From Acidimicrobiaceae bacterium (GTDB taxonomy: Bacteria > Actinomycetota > Acidimicrobiia > Acidimicrobiales > Bog-793), in NCBI GenBank assembly GCA_025463965.1, contig JAODBN010000087.1:1-14013 (forward strand): a DNA stretch of 14,013 nucleotides, written 5' to 3'. The position numbers and the translations under genes are program-made. A model generated the notes under the pieces. It was given only the letters and a program-made list of their open reading frames with translations. It was not told the DNA's origin and did no database searches. Positions 7,333 through 14,013 of the stretch are shown here, one piece after another. Each line of letters opens with the position of its first letter. Positions within the stretch are counted from its first letter, which is position 1.

Positions 7333-7663
7333 GTTCCGTTCACCTCTCCGACCGCCACAGACCATCTGAGCACGCTCCGCCACTTCCCGTTCACGGCCCG
7401 GAAACAAAAGGCTTGCAATATTCCCCGGTCGCGCTATGGCCAAACCGTACACAAAATCTGGCACCGTTGCCAAGGGTGATCTGCCAGCTTCTGGCCCCGT
7501 TGGGCATTGGGCTCCGTGCTAATCGCTCGCCTAGCGCTGGCAATGACTGCCCGTGTCGAATCGCCACAGCGTGACGATGCAGGTCGTTGCCAAATGGGTC
7601 GAGTGCAACGAATTCCGTCGCTTGCGGGGCCCCTGGTGGTGCAGAAATGATGTGCGCCACTGA
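7333..7663 (-). other. 331-base intergenic region upstream of fliA
   Basis: This gap between the glycosyltransferase stop and the fliA start looks less GC-rich than the genes beside it and holds no convincing gene. It contains two overlapping candidate vegetative promoters for fliA (7415-7473), the fliA ribosome site (7342-7349), two copies of CGTTGCCAA (one at 7465-7473, the other near 7585), and a small hairpin GCCAG-CTT-CTGGC (7483-7495). I see no clear terminator after the glycosyltransferase gene, so read-through into fliA is possible. Confidence 0.6.
7415..7473 (-). promoter_or_regulatory. Candidate fliA promoters
   Basis: On the - strand, TTGGCA (7468-7473) and TACGGT (7444-7449) are 18 bases apart, and TTGGCC (7438-7443) and TATTGC (7415-7420) are 17 bases apart. 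Both resemble vegetative promoters only moderately. Either would give a fliA leader of roughly 75 to 105 bases. No sigma-28-type box was found immediately upstream of fliA. Confidence 0.35.
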
Positions 7664-10600
7664 TCACGCTTGGTGGTGACGGACCCTCGCGCTCACCGTG
7701 GTCGGCGCGCTCGAAGCAAGGCGGGCCCGGACGCGCTGTGAGGCGGCCTGGGCGCCATGAGCGGCGAGGAGCCGATCCGCCCGCTGTGCCAGAACCTCTC
7801 GGGCCGGCGTGGCGTGTCGGGCCGCCGACAATGCTGCGGCCGCGCCAGAGAGATCCGGCTCGGCCCACGGGCTCCCCGCGGAGAACGGCAGGTGCCCGTC
7901 GGTGGTCACACCGGGGCTCCACGGGACGTCACGGGCGGGATCGGGGTCCAGGTACTCGGCTGGACCGCCGTAGCGCGGGGCGACGACGACCTTGGCGCTC
8001 GCGACGGCCCGGGCGAGCGGCAGGCAGAAGGCCGAGGCGCGTTGCACCGTTGCGTAGGCGTCAGCGAGAGCAAGCAGGTCGTCCTCCTCCTGCACGCCGA
8101 GGGGGCCACCTTTCACGACAACGTCGGGCCGGTCGCCGACGAGCGCCTCGATGTCGGCTGTGAGCTCGGCGTCCTCTCGCCCGAGGAGCCGCAGGCACAA
8201 CCCTGTCTCGCTTGACGGTTCGCCAAAAGCGCGCAGATAGGCCTCGAGCAGCCCGATCGGGTTGGCGCAGGCGATCTCTCCTGCCTGGCAGCTGCCGAGC
8301 TCGGCGAAGCTGACGAACAGGAACCCGCCGGGCAATCCGTAGCGCTCGCGAGACGCCCCCGGGGAGGCCACGGCCGGCAGCACCGCCGGGGGAAGCACGG
8401 CGACGGGCCGGTCTCCCACCTGCGCATGGGCGGCGCGTGAGAACGCGCTCGGCACCCAGAGCTCGGCCAACATGCCCATCTGGGCGATCGCGTCACGGGC
8501 CGGAACCGACAGCGGCCACTGCCACGCGGCGATGGTCCGACGCTCGCGAAGCGAGTCGAGGCCGGCCGACGCCACGTAGCCGGCGAGTTCTGCGCCCTCG
8601 ACGCAGAGCAGCGTCGTGGAATAGCCGTACGGCTCGGCGTCTGACGGTGCCAGGCCGCCCGCGTCCTCGCCGGGTCGAGGTGCGGTGAGCCGACCCGCGG
8701 CGAAGGAAAGCGGGACAACCCCGAGACCAGCTCCGGCGATGGCCGCCCCGTAGGCGGCGGCGAGCCCGGCGGGGGCGCGTCTGCCGCCGAGGTCGGCCAC
8801 GAGGGTCACCCCGCCGTGTCGGACCTGATTGGGGACCGGGACGCCCCCAAGGCCGTCCTCCAAGCGGTCGACGAGGGTGGTCGAGGGAAGCAAACTGGCG
8901 AGGCTGATCTTGGGGGCGGGTGGCTCGGGCAGAGCGGCACGTGCAGCCCAGCGGTAGGCGAGGCGCTCGCGCTCCTCCTGGTCAGATTGAACCACCACGG
9001 CCGGGGCTCGAACGACGGTGCCCGGAACGTACGTCAGCGCGCGATCGGCCACGCCCCCCTTTGCCACCATCAGCTCGCGCAGCGCCAGAGAGCAGTCGAG
9101 GAGGTGCTCGAGCGGCCCGAGTCCACCTAGGCCGTGGCTCGCGGCGACCAAGGCGTCGCGGCGCAGGGCCACACATCCCGGGCCGAGCGCGGTCACGGGT
9201 CCGCCCGTGACCACTGCCGGGCTGGAGGGCTCTAGGCGGGCGTGCCGAGCGCGGGCCACGAGGCGCGGCTCGCCCGAGCCTCCCGCCTCGCTCGTGCAGC
9301 TGTAGCCGGCGTGGAGCACGAAACCGTCGGGCCCGACCACCTTGGCGGTCGCACCGAGCACGACGGGATCCTCGAGCGCTGCGAGGAGCGGCCCGGCCCA
9401 GCCCTCGCCGACCTCTGCTCCCTCCTCGAGCAACACCATCACTGGGGCTCGGCAGAGCCGGCTGGCCAGCGCGAGGCCACGGCTGCGATCGAGGGGCTGG
9501 GGGCTCGTCCAGGTGGTGACGTTGCCCGCGAGCGAAGCGAGCAGCAGCGCCGTCGCATCTGGAGGCGTACCGGCCAGCACCACCGCCTCGAAGCTGGCAC
9601 CGGCGGGGGCGCTCGCAAGAGCGGCGAGGCTGGCGCGAAGGGCGGCTGGATCCCCACCGGCAAGTACGACCACGCTGACCTGCGGTACCTCGTCGCCTGC
9701 CCGGGAGATCGCGACCGCCACGGGCCGAGCGCGCGCCACGAGGTCGATTCCTTCTTCGAGGGCCTCGACCTCGAAACCGGCCTGCTCGAGCGCGCCGCGC
9801 AGCGTGGAGGGGAGGAACCCGCAGGCGTTGGCCTCCTCGCTTCCGCCGCGGCCGAAGCGACGACGTCCGTAGACGGCGCGAAGCGCCACATCGAGATCCT
9901 CGCCCGCCAGCAATGCACGCGCCGCCACCTCGAGATTGGGAACTCGGACCTCCAGGCGCCCGGCCGGGGCGAGGACCCTCGCCCACTCGAAAAGCGCGGG
10001 GGCGACCTCGTCCGGCGTCAGTCCAGCGAGCACGCCGTCGGCGACGAGCTCGTGCACGGTGCCGTCCGGATGGGGGAGCGCGAGTGGGTCCAGCGAGCCG
10101 TCCGAGCGGTCGCCGACGCGCACCGCCTCCCAGCCGGGGAGCGGCTCCGCGCCCCGATGCAGGTGGAGCGCCACGCTGTGGCCCTTGGCGGCGAGCTCGG
10201 CGAGCCGAGGCGAGAGACCCGCTATTGCTCCGAGCGCGGCGGCCCGTTCGCCAGCGCCGAGGTCACCGAGCACGCTGCGAGCGATGCCGACCGAGCGCTC
10301 TTCGGCGAAGGAGCCGTAGGCGGCCGCCAAGGCCTGGAGACGGTCCAGCACAGGCCGCTCGCCGTTGGTGCCGATCGCCACGAGCGGGCAGCGCGCGGCG
10401 AGGCCCTTGCGCCGCAGCGCCGCCGACCAGTGAAGTGCGCGCTCGACCGGAAAGCCGGGAGCGGCCGACGCCGCTGCTGCGAGTGGCTCGCTGCGGCCGG
10501 GAAAGCGCTCGGTGAGGGCGACGAGAAGGGTGTCCGCAGCATCGGCGGGGAGACGGCTCGCGGCGGCGGCGAACAAGGCAAGGCTCTCCTCGCGAATGGC

Positions 10601-11725
10601 AAGGGCCACCTCGGCGGGGGAGCGTCCTGCGGCCAGCAGGCAGTCGGTGACCACCGACAGCGGTTCGTCGAGAACTCCGTGGGAGGAGATCGCCTCGAGG
10701 AGGGCGTCCGCCGCCTCGCTTGGCCGACCCGTGGCGAGGAGCGCTCGTGCCCGCAGTGCCGCCACCGTGTGGCGCCCTTGCTCCATGCCGTCGTCGTCGA
10801 TGTCGACGAACCCGATCCGCTCGAGCACGCGAAGACAGCCCGCCGGGTCGCCGGACTCGAGCAGAACACGCGCCTCGAGCGCGTCCACGGTGCAATGTCG
10901 CCGACATGCCTGGCGCAGCTCGGCCACGTCGCCAAGGGCCTTGTCGTAGTCGTGCAGTGAGCAGTCCAAAAGCACGAGGGTGTGGAGGGTGTAGCGGCGC
11001 AGCGTCGCATTGGAGGTGAGATCCAGCGCCGTGCGAAGGTGCGCTTCACCGCCCACGGGGTCCTCGGTCATCGCAATGGTGCGCCCCAGGTTGAACAGCG
11101 CATACGCCCGCTCCTCGTCGCTCGCGGAACTCCCGGACGCCTCTTCAGCGGCGCGCCGGGCAAGGCGCAGGTTGCGCTCGACCTTCGAGCGCCCAGTGGC
11201 GGCGGCGTTGGTGTAGCCGCGGTGCAGGATGCGGATCGGCGAGGCCCACAGCGATGCGGGATCCTTGCCCGTCTGACGCAGCCCAATCTGCTCGTGGAAC
11301 GGCCGAAACCATTGGCACGTGGAACGCCGGAACAGCCGGTGCGCGTAGAAGGCCGAGCGACCGCCGAGCCCGCTGCCCTCTATCGACTCGATCGAGACCG
11401 CGTAGGCGTCGAGCTCGCCTGCGGTGTGCGAGAGGAGCTCTCGTAGGCCTGCGAAATCGCCGTGGACACTTTCGTCCGCGTCGAGCCACAGGATCCACTC
11501 GCCGGTGCACGCGGCGAGCGCTGCGTTGCGGGCGCGCGAGAAGTCGTCGTCCCAGTAGCCCTCGATGACCGTGGCCCCGGCCTCTCGAGCGAGCGGAACC
11601 GTCTGATCGCACGAACCGGTGTCATAGACGACCACCTCGTCGACGAGCTCCGCAGCCGAGGCAAGGGCCAGGGCAATCTCGTCCTCCTCGTCTTTCACGA
11701 TCATGCAGAGCGACAAGAGGGACAC
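7664..11725 (-). CDS. Giant multi-domain glycosyltransferase (GT2-TPR-MT-GT2-GT4)
   Basis: A 1353-residue cytosolic protein without signal peptide or membrane helix. Residues 1-180 are a GT2 domain of the TPR-linked type: CMIVKDEEDEI, YDTGSCDQT (34-42), and WLDADES with the D82-x-D84 metal/nucleotide-sugar motif. About 200-430 is helical and TPR-like. About 500-670 resembles a methyltransferase (LALPHPDGTVHELVADGV, WARVLAPAGRLEVRVPN). About 680-910 is a second GT2-like domain (GPDGFVLHAGYSC, GPGCVALRRDAL), but LLEEGAEV (765-772) replaces the DxD. About 970-1350 is GT4-like (PIGLLEAYLRAFGE, SAFCLPLARAVAS), lacking both Glu of the EX7E motif. The GTG start has an in-frame TAA three codons upstream. 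The sigma-28-type promoter at 11732-11758 and the divergent flagellin gene suggest flagellin glycosylation; this is inference. The acceptor and sugar are unknown. Confidence 0.8.
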   Translation of the reverse strand: MSLLSLCMIVKDEEDEIALALASAAELVDEVVVYDTGSCDQTVPLAREAGATVIEGYWDDDFSRARNAALAACTGEWILWLDADESVHGDFAGLRELLSHTAGELDAYAVSIESIEGSGLGGRSAFYAHRLFRRSTCQWFRPFHEQIGLRQTGKDPASLWASPIRILHRGYTNAAATGRSKVERNLRLARRAAEEASGSSASDEERAYALFNLGRTIAMTEDPVGGEAHLRTALDLTSNATLRRYTLHTLVLLDCSLHDYDKALGDVAELRQACRRHCTVDALEARVLLESGDPAGCLRVLERIGFVDIDDDGMEQGRHTVAALRARALLATGRPSEAADALLEAISSHGVLDEPLSVVTDCLLAAGRSPAEVALAIREESLALFAAAASRLPADAADTLLVALTERFPGRSEPLAAAASAAPGFPVERALHWSAALRRKGLAARCPLVAIGTNGERPVLDRLQALAAAYGSFAEERSVGIARSVLGDLGAGERAAALGAIAGLSPRLAELAAKGHSVALHLHRGAEPLPGWEAVRVGDRSDGSLDPLALPHPDGTVHELVADGVLAGLTPDEVAPALFEWARVLAPAGRLEVRVPNLEVAARALLAGEDLDVALRAVYGRRRFGRGGSEEANACGFLPSTLRGALEQAGFEVEALEEGIDLVARARPVAVAISRAGDEVPQVSVVVLAGGDPAALRASLAALASAPAGASFEAVVLAGTPPDATALLLASLAGNVTTWTSPQPLDRSRGLALASRLCRAPVMVLLEEGAEVGEGWAGPLLAALEDPVVLGATAKVVGPDGFVLHAGYSCTSEAGGSGEPRLVARARHARLEPSSPAVVTGGPVTALGPGCVALRRDALVAASHGLGGLGPLEHLLDCSLALRELMVAKGGVADRALTYVPGTVVRAPAVVVQSDQEERERLAYRWAARAALPEPPAPKISLASLLPSTTLVDRLEDGLGGVPVPNQVRHGGVTLVADLGGRRAPAGLAAAYGAAIAGAGLGVVPLSFAAGRLTAPRPGEDAGGLAPSDAEPYGYSTTLLCVEGAELAGYVASAGLDSLRERRTIAAWQWPLSVPARDAIAQMGMLAELWVPSAFSRAAHAQVGDRPVAVLPPAVLPAVASPGASRERYGLPGGFLFVSFAELGSCQAGEIACANPIGLLEAYLRAFGEPSSETGLCLRLLGREDAELTADIEALVGDRPDVVVKGGPLGVQEEDDLLALADAYATVQRASAFCLPLARAVASAKVVVAPRYGGPAEYLDPDPARDVPWSPGVTTDGHLPFSAGSPWAEPDLSGAAAALSAARHATPAREVLAQRADRLLAAHGAQAASQRVRARLASSAPTTVSARVRHHQA

Positions 11726-11731
11726 GCCCCA

Positions 11732-11758
11732 TTAACGGCAGGATCTGGCGGAACTTGA
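11732..11758 (-). promoter_or_regulatory. Sigma-28-type promoter of the giant glycosyltransferase
   Basis: Read on the - strand, TCAA (11755-11758), a 15-base spacer, then GCCGTTAA (11732-11739). This is close to the FliA/SigD/WhiG consensus TAAA-N15-GCCGATAA, with seven of eight bases in the -10 box and three of four at -35. The -10 box ends six bases before the GTG codon, so transcription should begin at or next to the GTG, giving a leaderless message. That fits the absence of a proper ribosome-binding site. Confidence 0.65.
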
Positions 11759-11795
11759 CAGGGAGAGCGTTCTTTTTCCTCATCTGTCGGCCCGC

Positions 11796-11823
11796 TAAAG
11801 CGCGACGGGTAACCGGCCGTTGG
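11796..11823 (+). promoter_or_regulatory. Sigma-28-type promoter of flagellin
   Basis: TAAA (11796-11799), a 16-base spacer and GCCGTTGG (11816-11823) resemble the sigma-28 consensus. The -10 box keeps GCCG and one T of GCCGATAA, so the match is weaker than that of the divergent promoter. Both boxes in this intergenic region share GCCGTT, hinting at a lineage-specific consensus. Transcription would begin near 11830, leaving a leader of about 67 bases. Confidence 0.5.
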
Positions 11824-11830
11824 TAGCGCC

Positions 11831-11874
11831 GGGCCACGGAAGGCCCCGCACGGGCCAAGCACGATCGGGCCCGT
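11831..11874 (+). other. Hairpins in the flagellin leader
   Basis: GGGCC (11831-11835) pairs with GGCCC (11842-11846) across a six-base loop, and ACGGGCC (11850-11856) pairs with GGCCCGT (11868-11874) across eleven bases. The arms share sequence, so alternative pairings exist (for example 11842-11846 with 11852-11856). The second hairpin ends seven bases before the ribosome site. A role in message stability or translational control is possible but unproven. Confidence 0.4.
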
Positions 11875-11881
11875 CTGAGTC

Positions 11882-11889
11882 AGGGAGGA
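11882..11889 (+). promoter_or_regulatory. Strong flagellin ribosome-binding site
   Basis: AGGGAGGA lies seven bases before the flagellin ATG and is the best Shine-Dalgarno match I saw in the window, as expected for a very highly translated gene. It fixes the flagellin start. Confidence 0.8.
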
Positions 11890-11896
11890 CTATCAA

Positions 11897-12727
11897 ATGC
11901 TGACCATCAACGACAACCTTGCGGCCCTCGGGGCGCAGAACAACCTGAACGCCACGGACTCCGCGCTCGCCACCAGCGTGTCGCAGCTGTCCTCCGGCCT
12001 TCAGATCCAGACGGCGGCGGACGACCCCGCGGGCTACTCCATCGCCCAGGAGCTCCAGTACGAGATCAACGGCTACCAGGCCTCGGTCTCGAACGCGCAG
12101 AACGCGGTGTCGGTGCTGCAGACCACCCAGGGTGCCCTCAACCAGCAGGCCGGGATCTTGCAGCAGATGAACACCGTCGCCACCCAGGCGGCTAACTCCC
12201 AGGTGCAGGGGAACGCCACCGCCTCGGCGGCAGACCAGCAGGAGTTCTCGGCGCTGCAGTCACAGCTCGACCAGATTGCCAACTCCACCACCTACGCCGG
12301 CGTCAACCTGCTCAACGGCTCGGTCACCTCGCTCACCTTCCAGGTGGGCCCGGAGAACAGCGCGAGCAACCAGGTGGCTGTCGCCCTGCCGACCACGCTT
12401 TCGGCATCGTTGGCGGTGGCAGCCGCTTCCGTCAGCGTGTCGAGTCTCGGCTCGGCTCAGGCGGCGATCTCGGCCGTCCAGGCCGCGATCAACTCGCTGG
12501 CAGGCAAGGCAGCGACGGTCGGTGCGGCGCAGAACCAGGTTCAGGCGCTGGCGAACAACATCACGGTCGCCCAGCAGAACCTGACCGCTGCGCACGCCAA
12601 CCTCGTGGACGTGAACGTGGCCGCGGCAACCTCGAGGTACACGTCGCTGTCGATCCTTGAGCAGTCCGGCGTGACCGTGCTCGCTCAGGCCCAGCAGCTC
12701 CCGCAGCTGGCGCTGAAGCTCATCTAG
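11897..12727 (+). CDS. fliC: Flagellin, short form
   Basis: This 276-residue protein is a flagellin, the secreted subunit that polymerises into the flagellar filament. The N-terminal D0/D1 segment is clear (LTINDNLAALGAQNNL, SVSQLSSGLQIQTAADDPAG, YSIAQEL), as is the C-terminal helix ending SILEQSGVTVLAQAQQLPQ, ALKLI. The central part (about 145-195) is only a short Ser/Thr/Ala-rich stretch, so there is little or no exposed D2/D3 domain. Oddities: the usual Arg of the LSSGLRI motif is Q36; the LQRVRELAVQ-like stretch reads LQQMNTVATQ (88-97); and the protein has only R247, K204 and K274 as Lys/Arg against 12 Asp/Glu. There is no signal peptide, as expected for type III flagellar export. A terminator follows, so it is probably monocistronic. 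Confidence 0.93.
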   Translation: MLTINDNLAALGAQNNLNATDSALATSVSQLSSGLQIQTAADDPAGYSIAQELQYEINGYQASVSNAQNAVSVLQTTQGALNQQAGILQQMNTVATQAANSQVQGNATASAADQQEFSALQSQLDQIANSTTYAGVNLLNGSVTSLTFQVGPENSASNQVAVALPTTLSASLAVAAASVSVSSLGSAQAAISAVQAAINSLAGKAATVGAAQNQVQALANNITVAQQNLTAAHANLVDVNVAAATSRYTSLSILEQSGVTVLAQAQQLPQLALKLI

Positions 12728-12760
12728 TGCACGGCGGTCCCCGCTAGCCGAGGACCATCT

Positions 12761-12805
12761 GTCGCCGCCGGCGCCGAGGGGCGCCGGCGGCGACGCCCCA
12801 TTTTT
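12761..12805 (+). terminator. Intrinsic terminator after flagellin
   Basis: A perfect 15-base-pair stem (left arm 12761-12775, right arm 12780-12794, loop GAGG), made almost entirely of G and C, is followed by GCCCCA and then TTTTT (12801-12805). It begins 33 bases after the flagellin stop and should end the abundant flagellin message, and may also protect its 3' end. The T-run is six bases from the stem, slightly further than usual. Confidence 0.9.
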
Positions 12806-12820
12806 AGGAAGCGTGCAGAT

Positions 12821-12859
12821 ATGTTGATGACTGACGAGCTCTCGAGCACGATCCGATGA
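12821..12859 (+). CDS. Possible 12-codon leader ORF before fliD
   Basis: ATG at 12821 opens a 12-residue frame, MLMTDELSSTIR, ending in a TGA that overlaps the fliD ATG by four bases (ATGA, 12856-12859). AGGAAG (12806-12811) is placed as a ribosome site for this ATG, whereas fliD itself has no clear one. It could couple translation to fliD, or be chance. The peptide resembles nothing I know. Confidence 0.25.
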   Translation: MLMTDELSSTIR

Positions 12860-14013
12860 GCGTCTCCGCGAGCTCCTCGAGCGCGCCGATCTCCTTTGCC
12901 GGAATCGAGTCCGGCCTGCCGACGAGCTCGATCATCCAGGCCTATCTGTCGCTCGACGAGGCACCGCTACAGGACCTGCAAAACCAGCAGACGACGGTGG
13001 GTTCGCAGATCGCGTACTACCAGGCGATCCAGAGCCAACTGACCTCGCTGCAGACGGCGGCCGACGTCCTCTCGTCGCCCAACGCGTTCGCCGCCGACGT
13101 CTCCGCCAGCTCCTCGAACTCAGCCGTCGCGACGGCCACGACCGGTTTCGGGGCTGCTCCCGGATCCACCACCTTCAGCGTCAACCAGCTGGCCACCGCC
13201 GACACCCTGGTCTCGAGCGGAACGGTCGCCGCCGCCACCGACGTCGTGGCGAGCGGCGGGTCGATCCTCATCGCCGCGGGCGGCTCCGCCCTCGGGGTCA
13301 GCTCCGTGTCAGGTGCCGGGCTCGCGCCGGGCGCGCACACCATCACGGTGTCCCAGGCCTCATCGGCCGCCACCGTGACCGGGACCACGAGCCTTACCGC
13401 CGGCAGTGGCCTCACCACGATCACCGCGGGCTCGAACGACCAGCTCTCGGTGTCGCTCGACGGCCAGGCCCACACCTACACGATCGCAGCGGGCACGTAC
13501 TCCTCGAGCCAGCTTGCCGCTGCCGTGGGCGCGGCGAGCGGCGGCACCCTCTCGGCGTCGGTGAACACCACGGGCAACTTGCGGCTCTCCACGACCGAAC
13601 AAGGCAGCGCAGCCAGCCTCAACGTCGGCAGCGGCTCGGCGAACGCCAGCCTCGGGCTCAGTGCCGGCGCCGGCGCCAGTGGTACCGACGCAGTGGTCTC
13701 GGTGGACGGCACCGCGACGACGGTGAGCGACCTGTCTGGCACCGCGCCGACGACGTTGACGCTCGCCTCGGGAACGGGCGGCTCGGTGACCGCGGTCGTG
13801 AGCGCCGGGTCGGGCCTGAGCACCGGCAGCATCACCGCCCAGGAGGTGTCCGTCGGCGATGGCTCGCTGAACTCGGTGGTAAGCGCGATCAACAATGCGG
13901 GACTCGCCATGACCGCCGAGGCGCTTCAGGTGGGGCCCAACGCGTATGCGCTGGAGGTCACGTCGAGCTCCACCGGCGCGGCGAACGACGTCTCGATCGC
14001 CCCCGGCGCCTTC
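12856..14013 (+). CDS. fliD: Flagellar filament cap protein FliD (3' partial)
   Basis: The frame stays open for 386 codons to the window edge. The N-terminus carries the FliD signature ISFAGIESGLPTSSII (12-27), then the coiled-coil-forming LQDLQNQQTTVGSQIAYYQA and the conserved segment ending TTFSVNQLATADTL. A flagellin IN-type motif (SLNSVVSAINNAGLAMTAEA) is near residue 345. FliD forms the cap that folds flagellin subunits at the filament tip and is exported by the flagellar type III system. An in-frame stop at 12832-12834 makes ATG 12856 the only plausible start; the ribosome site is weak. The middle is rich in Gly, Ser, Thr and Ala, and in 386 residues there is no Lys and a single Arg (R243). 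It is cut off by the window, so length and C-terminus are unknown. Confidence 0.9.
   Translation, partial: MSVSASSSSAPISFAGIESGLPTSSIIQAYLSLDEAPLQDLQNQQTTVGSQIAYYQAIQSQLTSLQTAADVLSSPNAFAADVSASSSNSAVATATTGFGAAPGSTTFSVNQLATADTLVSSGTVAAATDVVASGGSILIAAGGSALGVSSVSGAGLAPGAHTITVSQASSAATVTGTTSLTAGSGLTTITAGSNDQLSVSLDGQAHTYTIAAGTYSSSQLAAAVGAASGGTLSASVNTTGNLRLSTTEQGSAASLNVGSGSANASLGLSAGAGASGTDAVVSVDGTATTVSDLSGTAPTTLTLASGTGGSVTAVVSAGSGLSTGSITAQEVSVGDGSLNSVVSAINNAGLAMTAEALQVGPNAYALEVTSSSTGAANDVSIAPGAF

Noticed and set aside
7391..7660. 89-codon - strand frame between the glycosyltransferase and fliA
   Set aside because: It has no ribosome site, no recognisable motif, a composition like the surrounding non-coding DNA, and it spans the fliA promoter candidates.
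9242..10960. 572-codon open frame on the + strand opposite the glycosyltransferase
   Set aside because: Long antisense frames are expected in very GC-rich coding DNA. The - strand frame has recognisable domains throughout, and this one shows none.
11755..11760. Perfect TTGACA on the + strand upstream of flagellin
   Set aside because: No acceptable -10 hexamer lies 16 to 18 bases downstream (CCTCAT at 17). The bases are better explained as the complement of the TCAA element of the divergent sigma-28-type promoter.
11800..11890. Flagellin leader considered as a c-di-GMP (GEMM) riboswitch
   Set aside because: The conserved GEMM core elements and their spacing are not visible; only simple GC hairpins can be drawn.

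Overview
The window is GC-rich DNA with frequent GTG and TTG starts. It carries the actinobacterial block of two MerR-family regulators flanking a DUF151 gene (compare Rv1828-Rv1829-Rv1830 of Mycobacterium tuberculosis), so I infer a flagellated member of the Actinobacteria. A deep-branching, possibly acidophilic lineage such as Acidimicrobiia would fit, but nothing here proves the taxon. No tRNA, rRNA, CRISPR array, insertion sequence or other mobile element was seen.

Left part (1-3878, + strand) is a compact gene chain: the 3' portion of an ftsR-like MerR regulator with an enormous repeat-bearing linker, a hypoxanthine phosphoribosyltransferase (hpt), a DUF151 bifunctional-nuclease-family protein, a second MerR regulator with its own promoter, a small PD-(D/E)XK-nuclease-like protein, and a YbaK/EbsC-type aminoacyl-tRNA deacylase-like protein. 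Several junctions are 4-base or 3-base overlaps. A hairpin at 3901-3923 separates this chain from a convergent MmpL/RND-type exporter (3933-6251, - strand).

Right part (6481-14013) is a flagellar locus. On the - strand are a sigma-28 (FliA/WhiG-type) gene and, upstream of it, a 1353-residue protein that joins a GT2 glycosyltransferase, a TPR-like helical region, a methyltransferase-like domain, a second GT2-like domain and a GT4-like domain. Divergent from it on the + strand are a short flagellin (276 aa), a very strong terminator, and the start of fliD, the filament cap gene, which runs off the window. The 171-base divergent intergenic region holds one sigma-28-type promoter in each direction. 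The one facing the giant glycosyltransferase is the better match and would start transcription at or next to its GTG codon.

The most interesting reading is a sigma-28-controlled flagellin modification module. A multi-domain glycosyltransferase, apparently with one intact and two motif-degenerate catalytic units, is co-regulated with a flagellin and a cap protein almost devoid of lysine and arginine (3 of 276 and 1 of 386 residues). Its role in flagellin glycosylation is inferred from position, promoter and domains; it is not demonstrated by sequence alone.
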